DNA of 62,768 nucleotides from a virus: positions 1 through 62,768 of the IMG/VR virus record IMGVR_UViG_3300033233_000038; one strand, given 5' to 3'. Shown here in pieces: positions 8,677 through 16,697 of this stretch (the first letter of the stretch is position 1; every line of letters starts with the position of its first letter). Below the pieces are notes generated by a model. That model was not told the DNA's origin and ran no database searches. It saw nothing but the letters and a program-made list of their open reading frames with translations. The position numbers and the translations under genes were made by a program.

Positions 8677-11401
8677 TAATTTCTGCTATCCATCTTTGCG
8701 GAATAAACTCAGAAATAGCGCGCTCTCTTGCTGCTTGGCCTTTTTTCTTTAATTCCTCAAAACTAAGATTCTTCACAATTTCTGCAAACTGTTTTTTCTT
8801 ATCGCAGAGCCATCCACACTCAGGCGTTACTCTATCTTTTAATCCACCCCAATTATCACCTAAAATTGGTAAACCACTAGCAAGAGCTTCTAAAGCAACT
8901 CTTGGCCCCATATCCATATACCCTTGCGGAAGCGAATACCAGAATAAATTACCTTTCGATAGAAAGTCAGCAATGACTTCTGGTTTGTCAGTGCGAGGAT
9001 ATTTTTTAAATATATCATTTTCATTAACAAAGGAAGGCCCGGGAAGCATTGCAAAGAAAACATCTTTCCTTACATTAATAATTTGATTTATTTCATTGCT
9101 AAAAAATTTACTGAATTTCGTATCCCCCTGAGAGCTGTGCCTAACTAATCTTAAACTATCATTATAATTAGGCTGCACTTTTAAAAATTCATCTAATTCC
9201 GTACAAGGCGGTAATACTTTCGTTTTTACATTTGGTAATACTTTTAACAATTCTTTTTCTTGAGTTGAATTTAAAAACATATACTTATCCCAACATTTTG
9301 TCCATTCAATTTCGCCAACGCCACCGCGCCGATAATTCAGCATCATTATTTTCTTATCAGCATTAAGCGTTGAAAACATCTCTGCAAGTTCTGGCTTAGA
9401 AAATTCCCACACAAAATCGTCTGCATAAACAAACAACACATCACATGACTCATGCAGGGTTTCATAATCAAGAGTTACTTTTACATCTTTTAAAGTTGTA
9501 TCAAGGCATTGCCGGAATTCTCTGCTACCGATAGATTTTCTGAATGGAATGAACTCTACTTTGTGGCCGGCTTTAAGAAGATATTTCATTATCGTAGTAA
9601 CGCTTCGCGCGCAACCACCCCACCCCCTTGCTGTGCTTACTATTTTTATTGTTTTACTCGTAAGATTTTTATCGCAATAGCAAGATGGCACAATCAAACA
9701 ATCATCTTCTTTTTCTATAAGTTTTTCTCCAATCCATCCGTGACAACGGTGGCCCCCTTTAATAGGGCCTTCAAAATTATTTTTAATATACTTCTCTTGC
9801 CAGTTACGTTCATTCTGGCGGCCTGCATCGTGAATTATTATAATGTCCGCTAATTCAGAAGCAATCTTAGTTGAAAATTCTCTCGATGCACCCCCCGAAG
9901 GGCCATCCACAAAAGCCATATCGAAATGTCCAGAAATCTCAAGATTTTTACCATCCCATAACTTTATGTCTAAATCAGGCTTAATCCCTTTTATCTTTTT
10001 AATCCATCCCTCATTTGTTTCAAAAGTAACTACTTTCACTAAATCACTTAAAAGCAAAGTTGAAAGCCCCGCGCCAAACTCCAAAACAGTCCTGACATTG
10101 TATCTTTGTATTGTCGTTCGCAAGAAATCCCAATCCCTGTCAGTAAGACTTCCTCCACCAAATGGTATGTTATATTTATTCTCTATCTCGGCAATATTCC
10201 TTACTACCGGAGCTATTGGAATGGATACTGACGCATTTTTTACAATATTCTTGAATTGTTTTGGTTTATCTGATTGGACTCCTTTTTTCAACCGGCCGCC
10301 AAGATAATATTGATTCAATGCAAAAGATATATCTTTAGGATAAATAATATCAACACATTTAGGGACTTTTCTATCTAAGATATGTTCTTTCTTCTCATCA
10401 ATAACTAAATTAGGGCATGTCTTAATATCGCAGTGCCAACACGCATTGAGCGCACATGGAAGGCACCCATCGGTGGCAAGATATTGATGACCCGGATAGC
10501 GCGTAAATGCTACCGGCTCACGGGCACCAGCAATAACTATCGCCGGCTTGTATAACGCACCAGAAAGATGCATGTGAAAACTGACGAGGCCTATCGATCC
10601 CTCCGCGTTTAAGAAAAGTTTATACAGATCACGTATGCCGGTAAGCTTCTCTTGCGTCTTACCTATATAATCTACAACGTTAGACCCCTGTAATTTCGGA
10701 TGTTGGTCTTCTTTTGCGCCTAACTGATAAAATAAGGTATCAGGATTCTGACTGACAAATTCCTGCCACCTTTCAAATGGATACATCTTGCATCCCCATC
10801 CCTTTTCACCACCGATGACAATGAGCCAATAAGGCTCTTTCGTTACCGGCGGCGCGTTGAACTCCTCTTCTGTCAGCCATATATCAGGCCGGGACTCACC
10901 TTGGGGGATATGCACGTTAAGCGCATCTTCTATGGAGATACGGAAGGCGTTAGCGAAGTGCCAATCAAGGCGATTGGAGGAATTGGTGAGCTTCCCCGGC
11001 CCTATCTTTATCGTATTCTGTTCAGTCGGTATTAGAGTCCTGTCAATATAAGGGTTGTTATCCCAAATATGAGCTGCAATGGAAATGACGTTAACTCTTA
11101 CATCAGGAAATGTTTTCTTGAAATCCCTTATTCCGCAAGTAAACATCAACATATCACCTAATCGCTGCCGGTTATGAAAGACTAGTTCTTTGCGATCCTT
11201 TATGGTAGAGATAACTTCTTTAAAATTATCTGATAACTGAGAATGATTTAGAAGTTCATTGACAAATTCTTTCATTAAACTTTTGTTTTCAATAGGCCCG
11301 TGAACATGAATAGAATTATTTACGCCTTTAAAAATAGCGACATGCTCTGCTACTTCTTCGTTGAAATTAGTTAATTCTTTATTACATATTTTACAAATCA
11401 T
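8669..11401 (-). CDS. Glycosyltransferase GT9 - methyltransferase - glycosyltransferase GT4 fusion
   Basis: About 910 residues, three enzymes in one chain. Residues 1-50 are a small Cys/His domain (CKIC...HVHGP) related to the separate 23412..23645 protein. Residues about 70-385 are GT9-like (RLGDMLMFTCGIRDF, then GLVSFHMHLSGALYKP). Residues about 410-560 are a SAM-type domain (VLEFGAGLSTLLLSD, DMAFVDGPSGG). Residues about 600-910 are GT-B family 4-like (RGWGGCARSV, EALASGLPILGDNWGG). Start is ATG 11401 with AGGAGG 6 bases upstream, overlapping the aminotransferase stop as TGATG. Fusion suggests sequential steps on one acceptor. Substrates are unknown. Confidence 0.75.
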   Translation of the reverse strand: MICKICNKELTNFNEEVAEHVAIFKGVNNSIHVHGPIENKSLMKEFVNELLNHSQLSDNFKEVISTIKDRKELVFHNRQRLGDMLMFTCGIRDFKKTFPDVRVNVISIAAHIWDNNPYIDRTLIPTEQNTIKIGPGKLTNSSNRLDWHFANAFRISIEDALNVHIPQGESRPDIWLTEEEFNAPPVTKEPYWLIVIGGEKGWGCKMYPFERWQEFVSQNPDTLFYQLGAKEDQHPKLQGSNVVDYIGKTQEKLTGIRDLYKLFLNAEGSIGLVSFHMHLSGALYKPAIVIAGAREPVAFTRYPGHQYLATDGCLPCALNACWHCDIKTCPNLVIDEKKEHILDRKVPKCVDIIYPKDISFALNQYYLGGRLKKGVQSDKPKQFKNIVKNASVSIPIAPVVRNIAEIENKYNIPFGGGSLTDRDWDFLRTTIQRYNVRTVLEFGAGLSTLLLSDLVKVVTFETNEGWIKKIKGIKPDLDIKLWDGKNLEISGHFDMAFVDGPSGGASREFSTKIASELADIIIIHDAGRQNERNWQEKYIKNNFEGPIKGGHRCHGWIGEKLIEKEDDCLIVPSCYCDKNLTSKTIKIVSTARGWGGCARSVTTIMKYLLKAGHKVEFIPFRKSIGSREFRQCLDTTLKDVKVTLDYETLHESCDVLFVYADDFVWEFSKPELAEMFSTLNADKKIMMLNYRRGGVGEIEWTKCWDKYMFLNSTQEKELLKVLPNVKTKVLPPCTELDEFLKVQPNYNDSLRLVRHSSQGDTKFSKFFSNEINQIINVRKDVFFAMLPGPSFVNENDIFKKYPRTDKPEVIADFLSKGNLFWYSLPQGYMDMGPRVALEALASGLPILGDNWGGLKDRVTPECGWLCDKKKQFAEIVKNLSFEELKKKGQAARERAISEFIPQRWIAEIIE

Positions 11402-12462
11402 CACCAACCTCCTTTTATGGTCTCACTTATATAGTGAGCATCTTCTTCACTGACATGCATACCTATAGGAATAGATATATATTTGTCTTCGATTGAATTT
11501 AATACCGGCAAGTCTTCTCTTTTTCTACCAAAAAGTTTATAAATATCATTACGCACTTGGACTAAATTTGTTTCAATCCCCGCGTCAAAAAGTTTTCTTG
11601 CAAAATCATCTCTTCTTTCAACAAGAACTGTGGCTAACCAGCATACATTTGTTTCTCCATCTATAAGTTTTATTCCAGATAAGTCTAGGAGATTTATTTT
11701 ATAGATATTAAATATTTTCTTACGATGACGCACTATCGAACGATAATGAGAAAGCCCTGCTAATCCCATTGTGGCCGCAATATCATTCATATGCCTTTTA
11801 TATCCAAGCATCTCTATATCAAAACACATCATTCTCGTTTTGTAAGATTCCCAACTATTCTTTGACTCTATTTCTCTATCTATACCAAACCATCTTAAAA
11901 GTTTTGCCTTCTGGTATGCTTCTTTGTTATTAACCACTAACATGCCGCCATCCCCCGTAGTAATATGTTTTATGGCTTGGAAAGAACATGCAGTAAGATC
12001 TCCGGTAAAGATCCCTAGAGCCTGACACGCATCTGAAACGACCGGAATATGAAAAACTCCTATATTAGAACACACCCCTCCTAGATGCACCTGTATGATT
12101 GCTTTTGTTTTATCAGTAATTTTTGACTTGATGTCTAAAGCGTCGATGCACAGAGTGCGCTCATTGATATCAGCCCAAACAATTTTTACTTTTCGCGCAA
12201 GCAATGGTATATTCGTGGCCGCACAGGTCAAAGGTGTTGTTATCACCTCATCACCTTCTTTTAACCCTATCAGATCATACGCGGTCTCAAGCGCAGATGT
12301 CCCTGAATTCATACTGACTGCATATCGAACATTGAATAATTTAGAAAATTCTTTTTCGAATTCATCTACTTTATCTCCCTGAGTTATGCATCCGGAGCTT
12401 AAAGTTTTTGTTAAGTTTGCTATAACGCCTTCAGGGATATATGGACTAAAAAGTTTTATCAT
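11401..12462 (-). CDS. DegT/DnrJ/EryC1 sugar aminotransferase (PLP)
   Basis: Counting from ATG 12462 the protein has 353 residues. The PLP lysine is K165 in SFQAIKHITTGDGGML. The NSGTSAL loop at about 52-58 binds the cofactor phosphate and VVSDACQ holds the Asp that contacts the pyridine ring. This family transfers an amino group from glutamate to a keto-sugar nucleotide. Together with the upstream dehydratase and the cupin it would yield an amino-dideoxyhexose. ATG 12462 overlaps the upstream stop as TGATG; a TTG at 12477 is in frame but less likely. Confidence 0.85.
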   Translation of the reverse strand: MIKLFSPYIPEGVIANLTKTLSSGCITQGDKVDEFEKEFSKLFNVRYAVSMNSGTSALETAYDLIGLKEGDEVITTPLTCAATNIPLLARKVKIVWADINERTLCIDALDIKSKITDKTKAIIQVHLGGVCSNIGVFHIPVVSDACQALGIFTGDLTACSFQAIKHITTGDGGMLVVNNKEAYQKAKLLRWFGIDREIESKNSWESYKTRMMCFDIEMLGYKRHMNDIAATMGLAGLSHYRSIVRHRKKIFNIYKINLLDLSGIKLIDGETNVCWLATVLVERRDDFARKLFDAGIETNLVQVRNDIYKLFGRKREDLPVLNSIEDKYISIPIGMHVSEEDAHYISETIKGGW

Positions 12463-13445
12463 CACCATTCCAACCAAGATAAATTATTCAAATACCACTT
12501 AATTGTTTTGACTAAGCTTTCTTCAAAAGTTTTTGGAATGTGCCAACCAAGATGTTTCATTTTTTCAGCACACAAACTATACCGGAGATCATGCCCAGGA
12601 CGGCTTGAATGGAAATCAATCATTTCATACTTAACTGGTTTACCAATTATCTGAGCGATGAACTTCGCCATCTCAAGATTATCAACTTCTTTCTCTCCAA
12701 CAATATTATACTTATCCCTATTTTCTGATTTATCCAACAAAAATAAAATAGCTGCGGCTACGTTCCGACAATGAATATAGAATCGAGAACCAGCTTTTGT
12801 CCTCGTAGAATCAGAATGGATAAAGACAGTTTCATCGTGTAATACTTTTTTAATTACGGAAGGGATGTATTTTTCCGGATGCTGGCGTTCTCCAAAGCAA
12901 TTCATCGTGTGTGTAATTATTATAGGTAGCTTATAGGTATTGGCATAAGCAAGGCACAATTCCTCCCCCCCTGCTTTTGAAGCAGAATATGGATTTGTAG
13001 AGTTATACCTGTCCCACTCCTTATAATCAGTCCCCGCTGGTGCAGGGCCAAAAACTTCATCCGTTGAAAAGTATACAAATTTTTTCAGATTTTTTAAGCA
13101 GCGCGCGAAATTCAACATATGCATAGTGCCCACGACATTCGTAATTACAAACGGCTCGGGGTCGCTTATTGAGTTATCGACATGTGTCTCCGCGCCCATA
13201 TGCACGATATAATCAATATCCCCAATTTCTTTTGTTAAGCCGCAAGGAATAATTTGTGTAAAATCCGCGGAAAAAAGCTTAAGCCGCGGATTATCGAAAC
13301 ACCCTGCGTCTCTTAACCGATGGAACCCATTCGAGGCATAAGTAAGTTTATCCAAGACAACAACTTCCCAATCGGTGTTAAGTAATACTGACTCAACAAA
13401 GTGATGGCCGATAAATCCTGCACCTCCAGTTACTAATATTTTCAT
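12462..13445 (-). CDS. NDP-hexose 4,6-dehydratase (RmlB-like)
   Basis: 327 residues, the normal length. GGAGFIG at residues 7-13 binds NAD; T128-D129-E130 within STDEVFG are the dehydratase catalytic residues; Y153-x3-K157 completes the SDR site. The enzyme converts a nucleotide-activated glucose to the 4-keto-6-deoxy sugar in the cytoplasm, the branch point for rare sugars. No RmlA-type nucleotidyltransferase is in the genome, so the activated hexose must come from the host. ATGA overlap with the upstream gene. First committed enzyme of the cassette. Confidence 0.88.
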   Translation of the reverse strand: MKILVTGGAGFIGHHFVESVLLNTDWEVVVLDKLTYASNGFHRLRDAGCFDNPRLKLFSADFTQIIPCGLTKEIGDIDYIVHMGAETHVDNSISDPEPFVITNVVGTMHMLNFARCLKNLKKFVYFSTDEVFGPAPAGTDYKEWDRYNSTNPYSASKAGGEELCLAYANTYKLPIIITHTMNCFGERQHPEKYIPSVIKKVLHDETVFIHSDSTRTKAGSRFYIHCRNVAAAILFLLDKSENRDKYNIVGEKEVDNLEMAKFIAQIIGKPVKYEMIDFHSSRPGHDLRYSLCAEKMKHLGWHIPKTFEESLVKTIKWYLNNLSWLEW

Positions 13446-13867
13446 AGATATCGTATTACCCCATCGCTGAGCTTATACGCCCCCGAGGCATGCATCTTCG
13501 AAAGTGAATTGTTGATGGTGATGGATGTGTTTTTCTCGCCGCCGATAGTATCAGAATATAACAATGAATAATCAATATACCACGGATTTGGATCTTTCCC
13601 CGATGAATCATTCGTCTTGACAATATCAATGACGCTGATTTTTTTTATCCCATGGTTCATGTCATGCCGCTCAAGGATCCTATCCAGCCGGCCGTCCTTG
13701 AAGTCAAACAGGTCATGTTTCAAGATCCTGATCTGTTCCTGCAGCGCAGCCTTCTCAACCTCAAGTTTCGCTATGCGCTCGAATGTCTGTTGCACTATTG
13801 ACTTGATTGTCTTTGACTGTTTTTCTTTCATGCCTTGGTGCATTTTTTCCAGTTTTTCATTCTCCAT
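13442..13867 (-). CDS. Hypothetical coiled-coil protein
   Basis: Start taken as ATG 13867 (141 residues), 6 bases after AAAGGG and overlapping the previous gene by 11 bases; a longer in-frame form begins at 13897. The first half is a strongly charged heptad-like helix (residues about 15-70); the second half is probably beta. The C-terminal part (SKMHASGAYKLSDGVIRYL) looks like a compact domain. No family recognised. It lies between the chaperonin gene and the sugar genes in the late operon. Confidence 0.55.
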   Translation of the reverse strand: MENEKLEKMHQGMKEKQSKTIKSIVQQTFERIAKLEVEKAALQEQIRILKHDLFDFKDGRLDRILERHDMNHGIKKISVIDIVKTNDSSGKDPNPWYIDYSLLYSDTIGGEKNTSITINNSLSKMHASGAYKLSDGVIRYL

Positions 13868-14063
13868 TGTTCGCCCTTTCTTCAAATGAGATATCATAAT
13901 ATTTGCCTAATTTAAACGTATCAGCAAACATCTTATCTTTCACTGTCATGAACATCTGCACTGACGTTTCCTTGTTGTCAGTGATAATGAACTCTATCGT
14001 GGTTTCGCCTGAGGCATATTCTTTCTTTGACAAGACAAATAGCGGCTTATCGAGATATACCAT
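13857..14063 (-). CDS. Hypothetical small protein
   Basis: 68 residues from ATG 14063, which overlaps the groES stop as TGATG and is preceded by AAGGGGGTG. Alternating hydrophobic and polar residues suggest a small beta protein. No family recognised. Coupled to groES by overlap. Confidence 0.55.
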   Translation of the reverse strand: MVYLDKPLFVLSKKEYASGETTIEFIITDNKETSVQMFMTVKDKMFADTFKLGKYYDISFEERANNGE

Positions 14064-14557
14064 CAAGCACCCCCTTTCCTTACCACCGCCAATATATCCT
14101 CATCTTTTATTATCTGGAGCTTCCTATCCTTTTCATCAACCGTCTTTGCAACAAGCACAATCTCTGTCCCTGCGAACTTCGAGAATAACACGGTATCGCC
14201 TTCTTTCACTTTCAAATTGATCTCACTATCCTCAGCGATAGCGATGACGCGGCCCTTGGTGGGCGCCTTTGCCTGCGCGCTATCAGGAATAATGATCCCT
14301 GTCGGCGTCTTCCTTTCCGCCGCCTCCGGCTCAACAATTACCTTTTTATTCAGAGGTATAACTATGTCCATGTTCGCTCCTTTCGTTACAGATATTTCCC
14401 CGTTTTTCTCTTTGCTTGACCACTTACATAAAATATCCAATGCCTGCTCAAGGTATATGCTGTCAGGGTTCATTGGCTCTTTTAATTCCTTATTATTCAA
14501 TTTTTCTTCTATAATCTGCAAAAAACTCTTGATAAAATCAGATTTCTGAATTTGCAT
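14063..14557 (-). CDS. groES: Co-chaperonin GroES (cpn10) with an optional N-terminal extension
   Basis: Residues 63-164 are a full cpn10: VIVEPEAAERKTPTGIIIP is the N-terminal strand and start of the mobile loop, and TKGRVIAI, VKEGDTVLFSKFAG and IIKDEDILAVV follow in family order. The frame is open for 62 further codons upstream to ATG 14557, which has no good ribosome site. ATG 14371 has AAAGGAG 5 bases before it and gives a normal 102-residue GroES. Either the extension is used rarely, or an upstream leader peptide is fused in frame. Phage co-chaperonins help host GroEL fold capsid proteins, fitting first position in the late operon. Confidence 0.85.
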   Translation of the reverse strand: MQIQKSDFIKSFLQIIEEKLNNKELKEPMNPDSIYLEQALDILCKWSSKEKNGEISVTKGANMDIVIPLNKKVIVEPEAAERKTPTGIIIPDSAQAKAPTKGRVIAIAEDSEINLKVKEGDTVLFSKFAGTEIVLVAKTVDEKDRKLQIIKDEDILAVVRKGGA

Positions 14558-14602
14558 AGAATAGGCATACTTTCATTGCCAGTAGGCAATGGATAAATAA
14601 AA

Positions 14603-14626
14603 AAGCTCTGAATTTCTCCAGAGCTT
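14603..14626 (-). terminator. Intrinsic terminator/attenuator in the late leader
   Basis: On the minus strand an 8-bp stem (AAGCTCTG with CAGAGCTT) and 8-base loop is followed at once by a run of T (TTTTTTATTT). It lies between the minus promoter candidate near 14.68 kb and groES, so it would stop late transcription unless antitermination occurs. It has no T-run on the plus side. Confidence 0.7.
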
Positions 14627-14665
14627 CATTTGAACGTCTTTGTGATTTTCGCAAATCATGTTATT

Positions 14666-14694
14666 AAATTACAACTATTACTGACTTTTGTCAA
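14666..14694 (-). promoter_or_regulatory. Candidate minus-strand (late) promoter
   Basis: Perfect -35 TTGACA at 14694-14689, a 17-base spacer, and a weak -10 TAATTT at 14671-14666 (other overlapping AT-rich -10 choices exist). It points at groES and the late arm and is upstream of the terminator-like hairpin. Weak -10 suggests activation or a host factor. Confidence 0.45.
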
Positions 14695-14900
14695 GTAATT
14701 ATTTTTGCGTGGAATTATTATCGAAGCTATATATTTTTAGGGATATTGAAAATGAAGAAAATCTTAGAATGTTATAGGGTGAAAATTGGGTTTCGAAGCT
14801 ATATCGGGAGGAGGGGGCGCGCGCAGCCGGAAACTTTTTTCTTAACTTTTTCTGGCAATTTTTAATCCAAAAATAAATAAAATAAATAAAATAAATTCCC
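14695..14900. other. Divergent intergenic region between the two arms
   Basis: No gene is supported in 14558..14996. Besides the promoters and hairpin it contains a direct repeat TCGAAGCTATAT (near 14721 and 14794), a short GC-rich patch (gggaggagggggcgcgcgc) and an A/T tract with AAATAAAATAAAT repeats just before the plus promoter. The direct repeat could be a regulator site. Nothing else stands out. Confidence 0.5.
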
Positions 14901-14929
14901 TTGACAAACATACATATATATGTTACAAT
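14901..14929 (+). promoter_or_regulatory. Strong sigma70-type early promoter with operator-like palindrome
   Basis: TTGACA (14901-14906), 17-base spacer, TACAAT (14924-14929). The spacer holds inverted arms AACATA (14907-14912) and TATGTT (14919-14924) separated by 6 bases, the position of a repressor operator. It drives the plus-strand arm. Confidence 0.75.
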
Positions 14930-14996
14930 TCCATTATAGTAGGAATTGCTCTTTGACAATTACTTGGCCAAAACATTGTGGAAAGGAAAAAACACA

Positions 14997-15518
14997 ATGG
15001 AAAAAAAACAAAGTATAGCCGAGTTACTCTTAAAAGCGAAAGAATTGAAGCGCCAAGAGTCTGAAGCGAAAGCACGCTACAAAGCACAAAAGAGCGCGAT
15101 CGCAACAGAATACACGAGCGGCATGGACGAAAAAACAAAGCAAGCGCAGATTATCGACGCGGAAAAAATTCTTGGCGATGCAAAGAATAAAGCAATTGCT
15201 TTGCGTAATGTTTTCAAGGAAAGTATGAAAGCAATTAGAAATGATGTTGCCTTTGCAAAGGAAATTCTTTCCTTTGTAGGGTATAAGCAAACGCATTCCT
15301 TGCAAAAAGTCAAAAACCAATTCTTTGTGAGTAACGGCAAGTTAACAGTAAAACGTGAAGGAATTAAAGATATTACTGTTGATGTCACTGTTGCGGACTG
15401 GCAAGCAATCCTCAAAAAAGAATTACGAAAGCAAGGGATTAATGGAGATGACAGAGTCGCGGACAACATCGTGTACAAAGCAAAGTGTATTGTAGAAAGT
15501 AATAACGTAAACGTATAA
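14997..15518 (+). CDS. Hypothetical early protein, first gene of the plus arm
   Basis: 173 residues from ATG 14997, which follows AAAGGA by about 9 bases; an in-frame ATG at 14946 lacks a ribosome site. Residues about 5-70 are a charged helix rich in Ala, Lys, Glu and Gln, likely coiled coil. The C-terminal half is mixed and basic. No family recognised. It is the only gene between the early promoter and a strong terminator, so it should be expressed strongly and alone, as host-takeover proteins often are. Confidence 0.7.
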   Translation: MEKKQSIAELLLKAKELKRQESEAKARYKAQKSAIATEYTSGMDEKTKQAQIIDAEKILGDAKNKAIALRNVFKESMKAIRNDVAFAKEILSFVGYKQTHSLQKVKNQFFVSNGKLTVKREGIKDITVDVTVADWQAILKKELRKQGINGDDRVADNIVYKAKCIVESNNVNV

Positions 15519-15576
15519 CACAAAACAAAAAGCAGCACAAAAAGCAATGTTTACGGCTAAGTAAAATTGTCAATCA

Positions 15577-15610
15577 AAAACATGGAGCGCGAAACACTCC
15601 ATGTTTTTTG
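15577..15610 (+). terminator. Intrinsic terminator after the first early gene
   Basis: Stem AAAACATGGAG / CTCCATGTTTT (11 bp, 9-base loop) running into TTTTTT. It isolates the first early gene from the rest of the arm. The A-run on the left means it may also work on the minus strand. Confidence 0.85.
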
Positions 15611-15651
15611 TTTTTATTATACATTATACAAAAAGTTTAAAAAGCTCTTTA

Positions 15652-15705
15652 GTGCCGGGTTTCTTTACAGTGTCGGGTTTCTTTACAGTGTCGGGTTTCT
15701 TTACA
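15652..15705 (+). repeat. Three tandem 18-bp repeats
   Basis: Three exact or nearly exact copies of GTGTCGGGTTTCTTTACA (first copy has GTGCCGGG) at 15652, 15670 and 15688, followed by a degenerate fragment. They resemble replication iterons or multiple protein-binding sites. Confidence 0.85.
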
Positions 15706-16059
15706 GTGTTGTCTTTTGTCAAGCTTCAAAACGGCATTATATTTTATCTCTGGTGTTTTCGTTATCTCCGCGCTGCGGAGATCCTATATTAAAGTAATAT
15801 ATATTATATATAATATATAAATATATTATATATATATAATATATATTAAGGAGTTGAATAACTGCTGAATTGAAGGGGAGGAAGGGGTATCCCCTCCTCA
15901 TATAATATATATAGTATAGAGTTAAAGTGTCGATAAAGTTAGACAGTTTCAAAGTAAAGTGTCGATAATCTTTACACGTTCAAGAGTGATTCAGAGATGA
16001 AGTGTTGATAAAAGTAAACATTATTTAATCTCTGTCTAATAAAATGAACATAAAAAAGG
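15706..16059. other. AT-rich iteron region, candidate replication origin
   Basis: No gene here. It contains a perfect hairpin (ATCTCCGC/GCGGAGAT, about 15764-15782) and about 60 bases of nearly pure A/T (15789-15850). Three spaced sites AAGTGT(C/T)GATAA follow, beginning at 15925, 15957 and 16000. Tandem repeats, an easily melted tract and dispersed iterons are the usual parts of an origin; no replication initiator of the iteron-binding type was recognised. Confidence 0.55.
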
Positions 16060-16473
16060 ATGTGTCTTTTGAAAAACAAAACACACATAAAAGACAAAGT
16101 GTCTAAAAAGATGAACAAAGCAAAGCGGGCGTTCCTTGCCGCTGTTTTCCTTTTAATCTTTCACTCGGCAGTGTTTGCGAAAGACCTTTGGAAAATCACC
16201 GCTTACTGCGCTTGTGTGAAGTGCTGCGGGAAAACAGATGCAATCACCGCTTCGGGCAAAAAAGCGCTGTATGGCTTTGTCGCTTGTAATTGGCTGCCCT
16301 TCGGCACAAGAGTCCGTATCTCTGGGCTTGGTGAATTTACCGTTCAGGACAGGGGGGCGCGCTCGCAGTTCGGAGATAAGAAAAACCATATCAAACATCT
16401 TGATATATATCTCCCGACGCATAAGCAAGCGCTTATCTTCGGAGTGAAACATCTCGAAGTTACTATTCTATAA
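16060..16473 (+). CDS. Secreted 3D-domain cell-wall protein
   Basis: 137 residues. A signal peptide is clear (AFLAAVFLLIFHSAVFA, residues 24-40). The mature part is a 3D domain, a small double-psi barrel related to MltA and RlpA lytic transglycosylases. The three name-giving aspartates are D60, D97 and D115. The pattern ITAYCACVKCCGK...ASGK...ACNWLPFGTRVRI is typical. Start is uncertain: ATG 16060, TTG 16069 (better spaced from AAGGA) or ATG 16111. It would act on peptidoglycan outside the membrane. Position beside the origin, not with lysis genes, is unexpected. Confidence 0.78.
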   Translation: MCLLKNKTHIKDKVSKKMNKAKRAFLAAVFLLIFHSAVFAKDLWKITAYCACVKCCGKTDAITASGKKALYGFVACNWLPFGTRVRISGLGEFTVQDRGARSQFGDKKNHIKHLDIYLPTHKQALIFGVKHLEVTIL

Positions 16474-16493
16474 AAGGGAGGAGGTGAGTATAG

Positions 16494-16670
16494 ATGAAAA
16501 CAACACGGACAGGGAATAAGTTAATGTTAGAGATTGACTTGACGCCGGAAGAAAGCGCTCCATTTTCCAAGAGTGGGAAGTCAAAGATTGCTTGGACTAC
16601 AGGCGGCTTTAAGTATGAGAGCAATCTTGGGATCTCAGTAAACGTAATATATAAAGAGAAGAGGCAATAA
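16494..16670 (+). CDS. Small hypothetical protein
   Basis: 58 residues from ATG 16494, preceded by GGGAGGAGGTGA. Sequence MKTTRTGNKLMLEIDLTPEE then a short beta-like part. No family recognised. First of a run of very small early genes with strong ribosome sites. Confidence 0.6.
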   Translation: MKTTRTGNKLMLEIDLTPEESAPFSKSGKSKIAWTTGGFKYESNLGISVNVIYKEKRQ

Positions 16671-16697
16671 CTCTTCAAAAAAGAAAGAGAGGCTGCC

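Noticed and set aside
15567-15797. Overlapping frames reading repeated GFFTV units
   Set aside because: They only translate the 18-bp tandem repeats downstream of a terminator; no ribosome site.
15652-16020. CRISPR array
   Set aside because: Repeats are directly tandem without spacers and no cas gene is present.
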